A stretch of DNA of 64,000 nucleotides from Acestrorhynchus altus (lineage: Eukaryota; Chordata; Actinopteri; Characiformes; Acestrorhynchidae). The stretch is from NCBI GenBank assembly GCA_034509495.1, contig CM067521.1, positions 16,212,704 to 16,276,703 of the forward strand. Reading direction: 5' to 3'. The notes under the pieces are model-generated. The model was not told the origin of the DNA and did not search any database. It saw nothing but the letters and a program-made list of their open reading frames with translations. Every line of letters begins with the position of its first letter. Within the stretch, counting starts at the first letter, position 1. Shown one piece after another: positions 12,344 to 24,903 of this stretch. A program made the translations under genes and the position numbers.

Positions 12344-15300
12344 ATGGCAGCTAAGAAGGTCTGCATTATTGGTTCTGGTAACTGGTAAGTCCCCTTTCTC
12401 AATGCTCTTCACTGTTGCTTATCTGTGTCCTACAGAGGGAACATTGGACTATTTTAGGCTGCAGAAACTGATCCTGCCTCTGAACTTTCCTTGCAGTGAC
12501 AGCAGACATTCAGTGGCTCACAGACACAGGGAACTGGTGGGCTTTGAATAGAGCTTCTCTTAAATTGTATTGAATTACCTGGCAACTGTGCTTGTTGGTG
12601 GGCTCTCCAAAGGGGGGCTTTGGCTGCTCTATACCATTTCAACACAGCAGGACAAATATGGCTTTGGGATTAGAACCCATAGTCCAGATTCAGAGCTCCA
12701 GATGTTCATCGGTGTGACGTCACACCTGTGGAAATGTGCTGAGTAATAACCTTCTTTGGCGAACTGCTGAGCATTAGTCTTAATTCAATGGTCCAGAGGG
12801 TTTTCTCAGATAGACACCCCATGGAGATCTATGCCTAACATAGACATAAACATATATTTGATCTTGATTGTTAAGCTGAGGTCACCGCAGCGAGATCCCA
12901 AAGAGAAGTGCCATGATTTGGGTCTGCTTTGCTGCAGCAGGGCCTGGAGAGATCTTCATCATAGAATTCACAACAAAGTCTATACTGTATCAGAGAGGAC
13001 TTGCAAGATTGTCTCCAAAGACTGTTACTGAAAGATCACAAAGCTGAAAGAATTCTGCATGGAGGAGTGGGATGATCTTTCTTCCAGTTGATGTCAGAGA
13101 CTGGTAGGCAGTAACAGGAAACATCTCACTGACATTATTTCAGCGAGAGGAGAAATAACACAAAAAAAACCCATTTCTATTCATTATTATAAACACTGCC
13201 ATCTTAATAATTATCACTGCCAATTTCTCGGTATAGTTAAAATGAAGATCAGATGTTCATCCAGACAGTTTCACCAACCCTGCTCATGGGATCTGCTCCT
13301 AGGATCTGCTTTTGCTAACCCAAATCTAACATGTCTCATTCGGTCAGTCAAGATCTTCTGAAGGCAACGATGAGTTGGATCAGTTGGGTGGATTAGGGTT
13401 GAAATCTGCAGAAAGGTAGCCCTACAGGAGAAGGGTTGGTGAACCCTCATAATGGGGGACAATGGGTTCTGAGTATGTCAAATGCAGTTTAAATATTTCT
13501 AGAACTTCAAAGTTACTCAGAATGGTGCAATAAAGAAACATGTTGATAAGAGGGGTCAACAGAGAATGGCCAGGCTGCTTGGAGTTGACAGAAAGGCTAC
13601 AGTAACTCAGATAACCAATCTGCGCAGAAAATCATCTAAGAACATAATGTCCAACCTTGAAGAGGCTGGGCAAGAGTCCATGTTGGGTCTTAGAGGACCA
13701 CCTCTGTCAGCCAAGGACAGAAAGCTGAGGCTGCAGTGGGCACAGGCTCACAGACTCCACAGACTGGAGAAAGTTCGCCTAGTTTGATCATTCTCGATTT
13801 CTACTGAGAATCTTCATGCAGATGGTCAGAATTTGTTGCCAAAAGTATGGATCCCCAGACCCGACCTGCCTTATGTAAACAGTCCAGGGTGGAGGAGGTA
13901 GTTTAATGGTGTGGAGAATAATTTCTAGACACATTTTGGGCCAGTAACACCAATCAGCCATCACTTGAATGCAGCAGACAATGGGAGTATTATTGCTGAT
14001 CATGTCAGGCTCCTTATGGCCACAGTTCACCATCTTCTAACAGCTACGTCCAGCAGGATGATGCACTATGTCACAAGCAAAGTCATCTAAAACTGTGCTC
14101 ACGGACATGACAGTAGGTTCAGTGTTCTTTCACAGTCACAAGATCTGAATCCAATAGATGACTTTTGGGATGTGGTTGAACTGGAGGTTCAGAAGGTTGT
14201 TTGTATTGGGTTGGAAATCCAACCAGTATAAAGTAAATCAGACAGCGACAAGCCTTAAACAAAGCCAAGATCTTCTGCAGGCCCTGACTCCAGAAGAATG
14301 ATCAACCTGTAGCACAGTTGCTCCTTATTTACTGAAAATCCCTGCTGCAGTCGTTTGTTGAACGTTGTTTGATTCACTGGAGCAGCATCTATTATTAACT
14401 TCAAAGGGTGTCCAGCTTCTGAGGAGGATCAATACGGTCTGCACTGTTTACAGACAGCAGGAGTTTGGACTAATGGCCTGTATGCTGTTAGAACCACACT
14501 GATAATTAGAACTTTATAAAAGTATTCAGATGTATTTCAATTAAATGTATAAAAGTACGAGAAAGCAGCTTTATTGTTTAAAGTTTGCCATTAATTAAGA
14601 ATTATTAGACTTACAAAGGCTCTTTAACTGTTCCTGGGCTACAGTCCTTTTCAATTTGAGCAGTTCTTCAGAGAACAGTTTTTTCTTTGCAACTATTATG
14701 ACCCTTTTAAGAGTTCACTAAACAAATTATTACATAATATTATATAACAGTACTGTGTTATATAATGTTATGTAACAGTATATTATTATGTAATAATATT
14801 ATATTATTTAAAAAATTAATGTTTCTGTGCTAAATGAGAAAAAAGCCACTCCTCAGCCTTCATAGTGATTCCAGAAATGTAATGTATTTATTAATTATAA
14901 TTGAATAAATATTTAACATAATATTTAATTGAATTTAATAATATTGTATCGAATTACTTTGATTATATACTAAGCATCCAAAAATAGTTGCACAGATTGT
15001 TCCCAGAAGGAAGTGTTGGATTGAAATGCTGTTTGGAAGGAAGATTATGGTAACAAGGAAAAATAAATGATAAAAATTTAAATTGATATTGGCAAAATTT
15101 ATTGAGCTACACATACAGAAACAGTGTCCCTCAGTTTGGCATCAGGTATAAAGCAACATGCCAGATGTCCTGGAATGGAGCTGTAGAAGTAGAGGCTTTA
15201 ACAGTGAGCTCTCCCATTTTGTTAGGACTTCAGTAGATGCACTAAAATCTTATATATCAGATTAACAACCATCTTACCCATCACATTCTGATTTCTAGTC

Positions 15301-18300
15301 AGTGATCCTTCTGGAATTATATACGTGTAGACACACTGGCTGAGAACATGAGTGGTGGTTTGAGTTTCAGCCTGTTAGAAATGGAAAATTGAGGTGGCAG
15401 ATTTGTACCAAAATTCTTTACTGGTGAAGGTGCTCATAGACCCGCTGTGCTGCACAAAGAGGAATGTGTCCTCTGCATTTAACCCATGCACACACACTAG
15501 TGAATTCACACACTAGGAGGCAGTGAGCACACATGTCTGGAGCAGTGGCATGGCAAGGCTTGTGACTGGAAGGTTGCCAGTTCGAATCCCTGAACTGTCA
15601 GGGCACGACTGAAGTGCCCTTAAGCAAGACACTTAACTCCCCAGCTGCTCCCCGGGTGCCATTACTGATGAAGTCACTGGAACATTATATATATTTTTGG
15701 CATTTTGACAACTTGAATGTGTCAGAATTCCATGATGACCAATAGAAATGCTCCGAAATGACTTGGAATAAAACCTACAATGACTCCCACTGAGAGGATT
15801 TTCCTTCTCTCGTGAAATTGCAATTGCATTTTTGCAATACAAGGCTCTTTGCATGACAGAAAAATGTCTTAGTGTGACGATGACATACCACAAATCTCTA
15901 CGTTTAATGCAGAATGCCTAAAAATGGACCAGTGTTATCACCAATCTTATGGCTTGGTGGCAGAAATGATCAGTATAGAGTTCTATATATTTCTTTTTTA
16001 TTATATTTAAAGTCCTGAACTCAATGCCTAGCTTTAACATTTACCATTCACACATGGATAAATGGAAGGAAACGGATGAATCCATTGTGGAAAGACCATT
16101 GATTGATGGCTTTTCATTGGTTAAATAGGTTTATTATGTGGTGCGGAAGCAGCATCTCCGAGTCATTTCTCAGGCAGTTCGTGATCCTTCAGGCTTGAAT
16201 TGAACTCACGGTAATGAAAAGAGGCACAGTTGCCAAGATTAAGGAAGTTGCCATGACTACCATCCTACATACCAGCCACCAAAACTGCTGCATTGCACAA
16301 TCCCACACTTTGCTCCTGCCTTTCGCTGCTGTGCCCCATCTAACCTGGGCCTGGGGTTAATAAGTGGTTGCTGTTTTGGTGGATGTGTGTAGGAAGAAGA
16401 GCTGAACACTGTGATGATAATTCATCATTCTGTAATATCTAATTAAACTCTAAAGCAAAACTTTGGAAAATTTTACAGCTCATAGACTTTTTTTGTAGCA
16501 AGTCAAGAATCTCACTTCTTATATGAGGGATTTTCATCTGTTCTTCCTTGCAAAATCTTCTAATTCTGTGAGATTCCTTTGCCATCTTTAGGCACTTTAG
16601 GTAGTCTGTTGTGGATTTTTAGGGGTGTATAGGATTGTTATCCATTTGCAAAGGCCATCCGCTTTTCAGCTTTATTACAGATGCTTCCAACATTCCTGGA
16701 ATTGCATCCATTTTTCCCTCTATCCATAAAATGTTCCCCATGCCACTGGCTGCAACACAACCCCAAAGTATGATTGATCCACCCCCATGCTTAATGGTTG
16801 GATAGGTGTTCTTGTCCTGAAATTCTGTACCATTTTTACCTTGTATCACCTGGCCTTTCCTAATGATGACTGTGAATAAACCATAATCATAGCAAGCTAT
16901 TTTAGCATAGCATAGCATTTTTTTGCCTTTGACAGATTATCTCATCTTCAACTTGCTTAACTGTTCACTGTAAGAGCATAAGCTACATTGCCCTTGTAGT
17001 TGTAGTACAAGGATAAAGAACCAAACTGTTTTGGGTGACGAGGGTTTCACTACTGTTGGTGTTGAAACATATTAGATCATTAACAGATATGAATTTAAGC
17101 CTTTATGTGAGATCGGATGCATCCAATGACAGTAAATATCACATTATTATGAGACACTGTGCACTTCCTGGCCCTGGTTTAGCCACACAGCAAATGGAAA
17201 TAGAAACCATAACCAGTCTAATGGGTCTTGACTGGCATGGAGCGATACAACACAGCCTTAAGCTGTGCAGGGAAAAGCGGCCATAGTTTCCTGTTAGTGT
17301 TCATAAAACAGCCTAGCGACTGCCTGAAAGTAGGAACCATTTAAGTGTGCAAAATGTCCCTCGAGGAATGTACTTTTTACTTGTATATGTTACTGTTTAT
17401 GCTGTATGATCAGTAGTCCAATGCATCATTTATTTCCCCCCAGTCTGAGAATGCCCATAAATACTGAATCAAGATGCTTGTTTATATCTGGGATAAAGAG
17501 ATGATGTAAACTCGTCAGGTTTCTGGTTCTTTAAACCTAACAAATTTCAAGAGGCCTTTAAAGAGATGCTCACCATGTCCAGTGTAAATACTCATTAAGA
17601 TGACATGATGTGACAAATGTCCCTTATGCCATGTCTCATTACTCTTTAAATGCTCACATCAGTCAAAGTTTTGTTGTTCCGTAGGGGCTCTGCCATCGCC
17701 AAGATTGTGGGGGCCAATGCAGCCAAGCATGACACGTTTGAAACAACGGTGAACATGTGGGTGTTTGAGGAGATGGTGAACGGACGCAAGCTCACCGAAA
17801 TCATCAACACTGAACACGAGAACGCCAAGTACCTGCCTGGACACAAGCTGCCTCCTAATGTGGTATGACATGCTGATGCTACAAAGGATGGGTTTATTCA
17901 GTTGTGTTTAAGTTGTTGTTGGATGTATGAATTGTAACTATGTGACTCAGATGATGTTTAGCAACCTTGTAAACATTGTTGTTTTAACCTCAAAGTGAAT
18001 ATATGCCTAAATTGGACCTTGTGAATTAGAATCAAATGAATTTGGAAAATCAGCCCTTGTAACGTGTCTAGACTGTGATGTAACAGTCTGGGGCTTTTGG
18101 AATTGGCCCGTTTTACAGCTCTGTTTTTATTTTGAACAACAGTGTTTGAAGTTCATAGTTTGTTCCTTACATGTACAAAACTGTCATTATTCAACTACGC
18201 TAAGATAAATACAGTTTACATTTTAGACCACCTTTTAGAGGCTGATATCTTTGTCTACCTTCTTCTCTTTTAACAATAACATTGTGAGCATACAAGCGTG

Positions 18301-19585
18301 AATAGGAATATAGGAATACGCGTCACAATGTTTTATACAGTGATGGCAATCACAGACATACACAGAATGGGGGAAATACAGACGGTATCACCAGTGATAT
18401 GTTGGGTAATACAGAGTTAATTGGCTTTCGGTATCTTTTTATTTACTGATTGATTTTTAGGTGGCTGTTCCAGATGTGGTCGAGGCTGTTAAAGGAGCAG
18501 ATGTCCTTATCTTTGTGATTCCACACCAGTTTATTAACAGAACCTGTGATACAATCAAAGGGAAAATCAAGCAGGATGCTGTGGGAATGTCCCTAATCAA
18601 GGTAAGTTGGAATTGTCATTAATATAAATGGTTCATGAATCATTGTTGTTATGTCACAGAATGCATTTACATACTGTATGTCTGCCTGTTCAGTCTGCAT
18701 CAGCATAGCACCACCTGTTCACACTGAAGTCATAAAGAGTGTTTCAGCCCTGACTGCTGTTTGAGTGAAGGACAGGGCAGCCAATCAGTCACAGCATTTG
18801 CAGTTATTTTTGTACAACATATATAATATAATGTGTATTAAATATAATATATATCTTAGTTTATATCTAATCCACTGTAAGAAAAGCAGTCTGTTTATTT
18901 TAATGAATAATACGTAGTTGGATTCTTGTCAGGTGAAATTAACTCCAAGAACTATGATTATGTTGGTGCATAATGATGCACAAAGATTATAAACAGAACA
19001 GGGCTAAAAATAAAATTCAAGAAAACTTTAAATAGCATTAAAATATAGGCTGTGCATAAATATAGTGCACAAAGACACACACAGAGCTGGATTCAGGAAT
19101 GTGGAACTGCTTTGCCAGTTATGCAATCTATTAGTCTAGACTTAAGCTTAATCTAAATCTGGTAAACACTGGCCATTTTGCTCCAACTGCCTGACCCGTT
19201 CTGTTGCAATGTATCCACCCAGGTAATCAGAAAACAAAATCATGGGGTGGATTATGACTTGATGAAATCGCCATGTCTGTTGGTCTGTCGCAATAAAAAT
19301 TTTGTTTGGACAATATATTGTCCCACAATTAATGGTGATAAATTATATTTTTGTCACTTTAAGATCATTTTATTCCAAGTATCATAGTGATGATATAATA
19401 GCATAATAATGCATTTACACTCTTTAAAGAGTAATGACATTTTAATTATTAAGAATATTCAAAGTATTTATCACAGTATTACAGTTATATTATGAAACAT
19501 AAAATTATTATAATATAAAACCCCTTTTTTTAAAAAGTCGACTTCATGCTTTATCAGATTTCATCACTGCTCAACATGTATTTTT

Positions 19586-19642
<57 letters not shown>

Positions 19643-21202
19643 TCCTTTACCAGGGTGTGGATGAGGGTCCAGATGGGTTGAAGCTCATTTCTGATGTCAT
19701 CAAAGAGAAACTGGGCATTACCATGACTGTGCTTATGGGAGCCAACCTGGCCAATGAGGTGGCTCAGGAGAAATTCTGTGAAACCACTATTGGTAAGTGG
19801 ACAGTAATTGCTGACCTTGCTAGTAGTATTCATGTTTCCAGTGAGAAGAACAGTTGGAAAGTTGTCAGATGCATATCAAGCTGATGATAATTGTGCATTT
19901 ATTAAAAATACATATTTATGTATAAGTATCAATATATCATTAAGGGTGTAAAAGCAAGGAACATGGGCCGCTGTTGAAGAAACTCATGCAGACCACCAAC
20001 TTCAGGGTGACTGTGGTGGAAGAGGCAGATGTTGTGGAGATCTGTGGAGCTTTGAAGGTGAGCAAGTTTTGTTCAGTGGTTCCAACTAAGAACATCTTAA
20101 AGACAGATATACGTGAAATCAGGCTCATTTATGTGATCTGTGTTCTCTCATTTTCTGGTAGAACATCGTGGCAGTTGGAGCAGGGTTCTGCGATGGCCTT
20201 GGCTATGGTGACAACACCAAGGCAGCAGTGATCCGTTTGGGTCTGATGGAGATGATTGCCTTTGCCCGGATTTTCTGCACAGCTGGCCCTGTCTCCCCGG
20301 CCACCTTCCTCGAGAGCTGTGGAGTTGCCGACCTTATCACCACCTGTTACGGAGGACGCAACCGCAAGATCGGCGAGGCCTTTGCCAAAACGGGCAAGGT
20401 TTGTGTGTAGTTGCTTCAGCTGGATGTTTGCATTGTGGCTTCTGTGTTTTAATTTTAATGCGATATTGGTGCTCCTGCCCTTCTCAGACGATCGAGGAGC
20501 TGGAGAAGGAGCTGTTGAACGGGCAGAAACTTCAGGGTCCAGCCACTGCAGCAGAAGTGAACCACATTCTCAAACACAAAAACATGGTTGACAAGTGAGT
20601 GTTCATGTAGCAGTTCCATGCATTTGTCAGATGTGAAATCATACAGAACAAGCCAGCTGGGTTTCATTTTGGTTAACCATTTAGCTTTTGATCAGCACAT
20701 GGTATGTTTTCACCTGGTGGATTATCTGTTCTATCAGCATGACCAACGTGACCAAGGTGGTCGTTCTGGCTGACTAGATGTACCATTAAAAGCTGGTTGT
20801 ACCATTTGGTCAAGCTGGTCATACTGGTGGATCAGATCCTGCTGGTCAACCAGAGTTGTCATGGTGAGACAACCACTTTAGCTGCACTAGCTGTTCTTCA
20901 CCATACTGGTTGCCTAGATTAGCATTAGCATAGTCCAGGTCTAGGCCTAATCAATGTCCATGAAACCAGTCCACAAACTGAGAAGATTAAAATAGGATAT
21001 AGGAACTTGACAAATGACTAAATCTCTGCTGTTTACAGATACACTGCACTGTATATATTGATATGTAAATTGAGCATCTTCTAAAACATGTTTATTGCCC
21101 CCCAGATTCCCCCTGTTCAATGCAGTGTATCAGATCTGCTTCCAGAACCATCCAGTCACAGAGTTCATCAGCTGCTTGCAGAATCATCCAGAACACATGT
21201 AA
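12344..21202 (+). CDS. gpd1: Cytosolic NAD-dependent glycerol-3-phosphate dehydrogenase
   Basis: Coding exons: 12344-12384, 17685-17862, 18461-18601, 19654-19792, 19945-20057, 20162-20398, 20488-20594, 21106-21202 (stop TAA 21200-21202). They give 350 residues; human GPD1 has 349. The enzyme interconverts dihydroxyacetone phosphate and glycerol-3-phosphate with NADH/NAD+ in the cytosol. It feeds the glycerol phosphate shuttle and glycerolipid synthesis. The Rossmann glycine motif GSGNWGSAIAK is at about residues 10-20 and is split by intron 1 inside the Trp codon. The catalytic Lys is residue 204 at the end of exon 5 (EICGALK). The substrate-binding Arg-Asn pair is residues 270-271 (YGGRNRK), one higher than in human because of an added residue near 245. 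The protein ends QNHPEHM as in vertebrate orthologues. Which teleost duplicate (gpd1a or gpd1b) this is cannot be settled here. The ORF is intact. Confidence 0.97.
12865..13165 (+). pseudogene. Tc1-like transposase C-terminal relic in gpd1 intron 1
   Basis: The plus strand reads SAMIWVCFAAAGPGE, matching the Tc1 block VMVWGCFAASGPG. It is followed closely, in another frame, by a C-terminal-like KEFCMEEWDDL stretch. The segment between, with the second and third catalytic acids, is missing, so this is an internally deleted and frameshifted relic. Confidence 0.6.
13480..14310 (+). pseudogene. Tc1-like transposase relic in gpd1 intron 1
   Basis: An open frame at 13566-13787 has a helix-turn-helix-like start (MARLLGVDRKATVTQI) and the block RKLRLQWAQAHR. 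Further on, broken frames match LGPVTPISHHLNA.., IIADHV.. and QSQDLNPIDDFWDVVE, the last being the Tc1 SPDLNPIEHLWDVVE block. Several stops and frameshifts separate them. The relic represents most of one transposase gene, in the same orientation as gpd1. Confidence 0.75.
15420..15665. repeat. tRNA-derived SINE-like repeat
   Basis: It contains an RNA polymerase III B-box-like GTTCGAATCC at 15580-15589, inside a segment typical of fish tRNA-derived repeats (GACTGGAAGGTTGCCAG and GACTGAAGTGCCCTTAAGCA). The left half (CTCTGCATTTAACCCATGCA) looks like part of the same composite family. The copy is degenerate. Confidence 0.6.
16480..16920 (-). pseudogene. Tc1-like transposase relic (antisense) in gpd1 intron 1
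   Basis: Reading the minus strand from 16918, the frame contains the Tc1 block KHGGGSIILWGCVAASGMG and a degraded second-Asp region (QMDNNPIHP instead of QDNDPKHTS). After a stop codon it jumps from KSTTDYLK to an RRFCKEEQMKIP-like C-terminal block. The SPDLNPIE segment is therefore missing, an internal deletion. It belongs to a different Tc1 lineage from the 13480-14310 relic. Confidence 0.75.
19258..19372. repeat. Degenerate fish MITE-like repeat
   Basis: A word series such as TGTCGCAATAAAAATTTTGT and GACAATATATTGTCCCA resembles an AT-rich fish dispersed repeat with a self-complementary core. It lies in gpd1 intron 3, and its borders are unclear. Confidence 0.35.
19589..19639 (+). repeat. 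(TG)n microsatellite at gpd1 exon 4 acceptor
   Basis: About 25 TG units end 14 bases before gpd1 exon 4 (19654). Only TTGTCCTTTACCAG separates them from the splice site, so the repeat forms most of the pre-acceptor region. Confidence 0.97.
20735..20910. repeat. GACCA/TGGTC-rich dispersed repeat
   Basis: It has degenerate GACCAACGTGACCAAGGTGG, CAAGCTGGTCATACTGGTGG and GGTCAACCAGAG words, related in composition to 11790-11965. It lies in gpd1 intron 7. Confidence 0.45.
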
Positions 21203-21850
21203 CTCACTGACCAACCTGGGTTAAATGAGACGGAGATCGACCAAGCTGAAAAGCCACCAGCTTTAGGTTTAGGTGGGGTGAAAGGGCTGACTTTGCTGTG
21301 CCTATTTTTCATAGTACATGTTTTTAAGGAAAGAAAGAGACTGGTTTTCAACTGAGGACTGAATTGAAGAACTGAAGATGCCCTTAAAATTGCTGTCAGT
21401 CTCACGGCTCCTCCAAAAAGCTGTCACTGCGTCTCAAACACTGGATAATAGATCATATCATCTGTGTCTTTTATCTTGTAGCTGTGTTGCTTTTTAACGT
21501 AACCTACAAATAGATATATTTTGTATTGGAGATTCAGTACGTCCTTACTCGTCTTAAGTACACCAGTTCTCAAATGAGCAAATGGTTTTATAACTTCAGC
21601 CTGTGTGCTAACAATCAAGATCTGGGCATCTGACGGTATAAAGTGCCTTAAAATGTCTTGGCCTAAATCTTAACCCTGTCCAGACACTTGTTTTCTGTTA
21701 AAAGGAAAACCCCAGATATCTAAGGAGACAGTGAGTGCGCTGACTTTTATAATGCAGTTCAGACACCTGGCTTTGATTCTAGGCACATGGCTCCAGATGC
21801 AGTATGCTGTTGAGACTTCATTTCCAAATAAATTATTTCCGTTGTAATAT
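21203..21850 (+). terminator. gpd1 3'UTR and polyadenylation signal
   Basis: AATAAA at 21827-21832 lies about 625 bp after the stop codon, with a T-rich run at 21857-21878 downstream. No coding potential is seen between. Confidence 0.65.
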
Positions 21851-22727
21851 AATATCTATCTTTTCCTTCTTTTTTTCTGTATTTGATTAATTTGATCGTT
21901 GGTGTTGTCATGATATACTAGTTTCTAATTCAGCTTCTTTAAGGTGTTGATATAATAAAAAATCCATTTAGTCACAAATAAAATAATTTGATTAATCTAA
22001 ATTTAATTAATCTAAAAAAAATCATATCCTAGAATATTTTACCATCACAGTTTCTGAATAATGCTCAATACAGGCAGCCAATAAGAACTGAGCTCATTTA
22101 CATGTATTCATCTAAGTTCTAAGGGAAAAAGAGAGGTTGGTGTAGAAATGAATTATGTACTGTTCAACTTCTCCGATTTTTCTCTGATTTGTTACCGGAC
22201 ATTAAAGTCAAAATCACACTGCGAATCGATGATACATGATCTGGCTTCAAAACAATATGAAATGCAAGAATTACAGTATTTAAAGAAGTGGTCTCGTACA
22301 GCTTACTGATGAGGAAATGCTGATCAATGAAGTGGGGAAATCCCCAGAACCATATGCCACTAGTCACAGATCTTGATCCTGCACTTGAACTCGAAGTCAG
22401 TTCTGAACTTTAACTCGCTTATATAATGTTCATTGGTTCTCTCACTTTGGTGCTTCTTTGTGCAACATGGTGCTGCACATTTACTCAGACAGCAGTTTGG
22501 TCTGCCCATTCATCTTGGAGCGTTTCACCTTCAACTGCTTTATGATTGCGGCACAGTACAAAGCAGCCAAACAGATCACAGGTCATTTACATATGTCAGT
22601 CTTAAAGGCACAGCCTGTAAAAAAACAGCCTGTTTAATTCCAAGGTATAAAGAGACACACAAAACTGACACACAACATCATTGGTGGATCTCAGGGGTGA
22701 AAACAGCTTTAGCTCTTTAGTCTATGT

Positions 22728-22938
22728 CAGGGTTTCTCAACCTGTGGGCCTGAGGCCACCAGAGGGCCGCAAGCCCATCCTTAGCGTAAGGCAGTAGTCC
22801 ATAGTGGGAACAAAAATGAAACTTTATTTTATAAATCAGGCCCTAATTCACGTTTTCATTGTCAGAGAAATAAAAGGCAAAGCCAATTTTAGATGAAAAG
22901 TTGAGTTTTGAGGTCCTTTGAGGTGGACTGTGAGGCTG
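22728..22938. mobile_element. hAT-type non-autonomous element (211 bp)
   Basis: It starts CAGGGTTTCTCAACCTGTGG, a hAT-like terminus, and ends ..GAGGCTG. It is flanked by an exact 8-bp direct repeat, GTCTATGT, at 22720-22727 and 22939-22946. An 8-bp duplication with central TA fits hAT insertion. The right terminus is poorly conserved, so the call rests mainly on the left end and the duplication. Confidence 0.6.
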
Positions 22939-23235
22939 GTCTATGTAGCCCTGTGGCTTTCGACTGCACTCATACACACTTTCACACTCTCCGAATGTGA
23001 AATATGACTCTGCAAGCCCTTGGGTGCTACCCTAAACTTTTCACCTTTACCATTTCCAAAGATTGAACCTCTGACCTTTTGTAGAGAGTTAACATGTCTC
23101 CTCCTAACCTTAGCAACCAACAGTCTGAGCTTTAGCTTCTCATGCAAAGTCCCATATCTTTCGACTGTGATGTAAAGACACTTTATAGGTTTATAGGGGT
23201 TTCATTTACAATCATTCTGGGTTTCTTCCAGCACA

Positions 23236-23640
23236 CACTTACAAATGAGGGTTCCTCACTAAAGAAATGGGTTCTGTATCGAACCATGAACACTCAAAGA
23301 ACCCTTTGCAAGAATAAATGGTTCTTCAGGTTAATGGAGAATGGGCTCTAGAGGGCTCTAGAGACTTTTTGAAAAGGGTTGTATATAGCACCAAAAAATG
23401 GTTCTAAAACACTTACAAATGGGGGTTTTTCAGTATAGAAAATGGTCTATATAGAACCATGAACAATCAAAGAACCCTTTGTATGAATAAAGGATTGGAG
23501 AATGGGCTATATAGAGTTCCATATATAACATTTTTGATTATATATAGCACCGAAATGGTTCTAAACTCTTAAAAGTAGGGTTCTTTAAGGGATCTTCAGT
23601 GAAGAAAGGGTTCCATATAGATTCTTCAGTCCTTAGTACT
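23236..23640. repeat. Tandem AGAACC/GGTTCT repeat, about 174-bp unit
   Basis: CTTACAAATG recurs at 23238 and 23412, giving a 174-bp period. Both units contain AACCATGAACA(C/A)TCAAAGAACCCTTTG. A third, diverged partial unit starts near 23566. Internal words such as GGTTCTATATAGAACC-like strings give self-complementarity. This resembles a fish dispersed repeat built on GGTTC/GAACC. Confidence 0.7.
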
Positions 23641-24408
23641 TAGGCTTATTTTGCATGTAAAGTTCATTTAAAGGGGAGATTCTATTTTTTTGGTCAAAAG
23701 CTCCAAAATTACATGCCTACAATGTAAACAAATGTTTACAAGAGTGTTTGGTGTGAAATGCCTGCTGAGTCTGAATTGTTCACAGTGGTGGTGAACAGAT
23801 CGATGCTTCTTTTGAGGAAAAATGTGTTTTCTTATGGCGTAGCGGTAAAAGCAGAGTGTTGAAAGCAAAAATAGTTCTTTAAACCTGAATTCTGAAAGCT
23901 GTTAGTTCATTTGTAGCCGAGGGGTACATGCAGGGTATTGTGAGGTAACGTCATTCTAAAATTCATATTTTATCAGGTATGAAATACAGAAGGCTGTATG
24001 TTCACTGGGTTTGGGTAATAAATATTGTGTCTATATTTGTGTAATAGTCACGCCAACATCTTGTTCTATTCACTACCACTGTAAAGAATTCTGACCTGGT
24101 CATTTTCTCTACCTTGAACCACAATTTCACACCAGTCCCCCGCTCTGAATGTCAAGAGCCACTGTCCCTGCCCCATGGTTTTGCAGACGTTCATAACAGA
24201 CTGTAATCTTCAGAGTAATGTAGTGTAGAGCGGCCCACCCAATAGGACTTCTATTAATATTGCCGTCCATCGGGCAAAGGTAGACCTATAATTAGTGACA
24301 TGGTGAAGATACAGTGGACAGTGCTTTGGCAGAGTAAATTAACCCAGATCCTCTTTCACCTCAAAGATCAAACAATTACATAACTACTACATGGCAGCAC
24401 TCACATTG

Positions 24409-24715
24409 CATGTCCAAAAGTTTGCAGACACCCATTCTTCCAGTATTTCTTCTAAAATCAAGAGAAGTAAAGCAGTAACTGCTTCTTACAGTCTTTCAGT
24501 AGCTATTGTTGCATTACAGTGAAGATTTGATTGCATTCGAATGTGTAAGATCATAGGTAAAGTCAGGTACTGGTACTGATGACTACTTCTGCCACTCCAG
24601 CTCATGCCAAATGTACTGAATGAAGAACACAGCTCCACAGGTCAGTGCCGGGAATATACATACTCCCATAGCCCAATAGGTTTGAGCCTTTAGGCTTATA
24701 TATTGCTCCAATCAT
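24409..24715 (-). repeat. MITE-like family A, copy 1
   Basis: It begins TGTCCAAAAGTTTGCAGACACC and continues with TTTCTTCTAAAATCAAGAG and a GATTTGATTGCATTCGAATG core. It shares order and words with copies at 27953, 34580, 37080, 37545, 52398, 56243 and 62060. The family has imperfect inverted ends (TGTCCAAA..TTTGTGGACACC against GGTGTCCCAATACTTTTGTC) and no coding capacity. Confidence 0.6.
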
Positions 24716-24822
24716 ATATACAATGGTCTATACTATGTGTGAGTGCAGTGTTTTAATGCCTGATTACAAGCGGTAGGTATGAAAAGGCTCAAGAATGAAT
24801 TTAGCATGTGATAGATCTAGAG

Positions 24823-24903
24823 CAATGTTTCTCAACTGGGAGCAGGCAAAGCTCTAAATATGCAGGGTGCTGGTGCCTCCAGAACCAGGATTGAGAAACA
24901 CTG
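24823..24903. mobile_element. 81-bp hAT (Charlie-type) miniature element
   Basis: Its terminal inverted repeats match 12/13: CAATGTTTCTCAA at the left and TTGAGAAACACTG at the right. It is flanked by ATCTAGAG (24815-24822) and ATCTAGGG (24904-24911), a 7/8 target duplication. The left copy fits the nTCTAGAn preference described for Charlie-like hAT elements. Confidence 0.8.
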
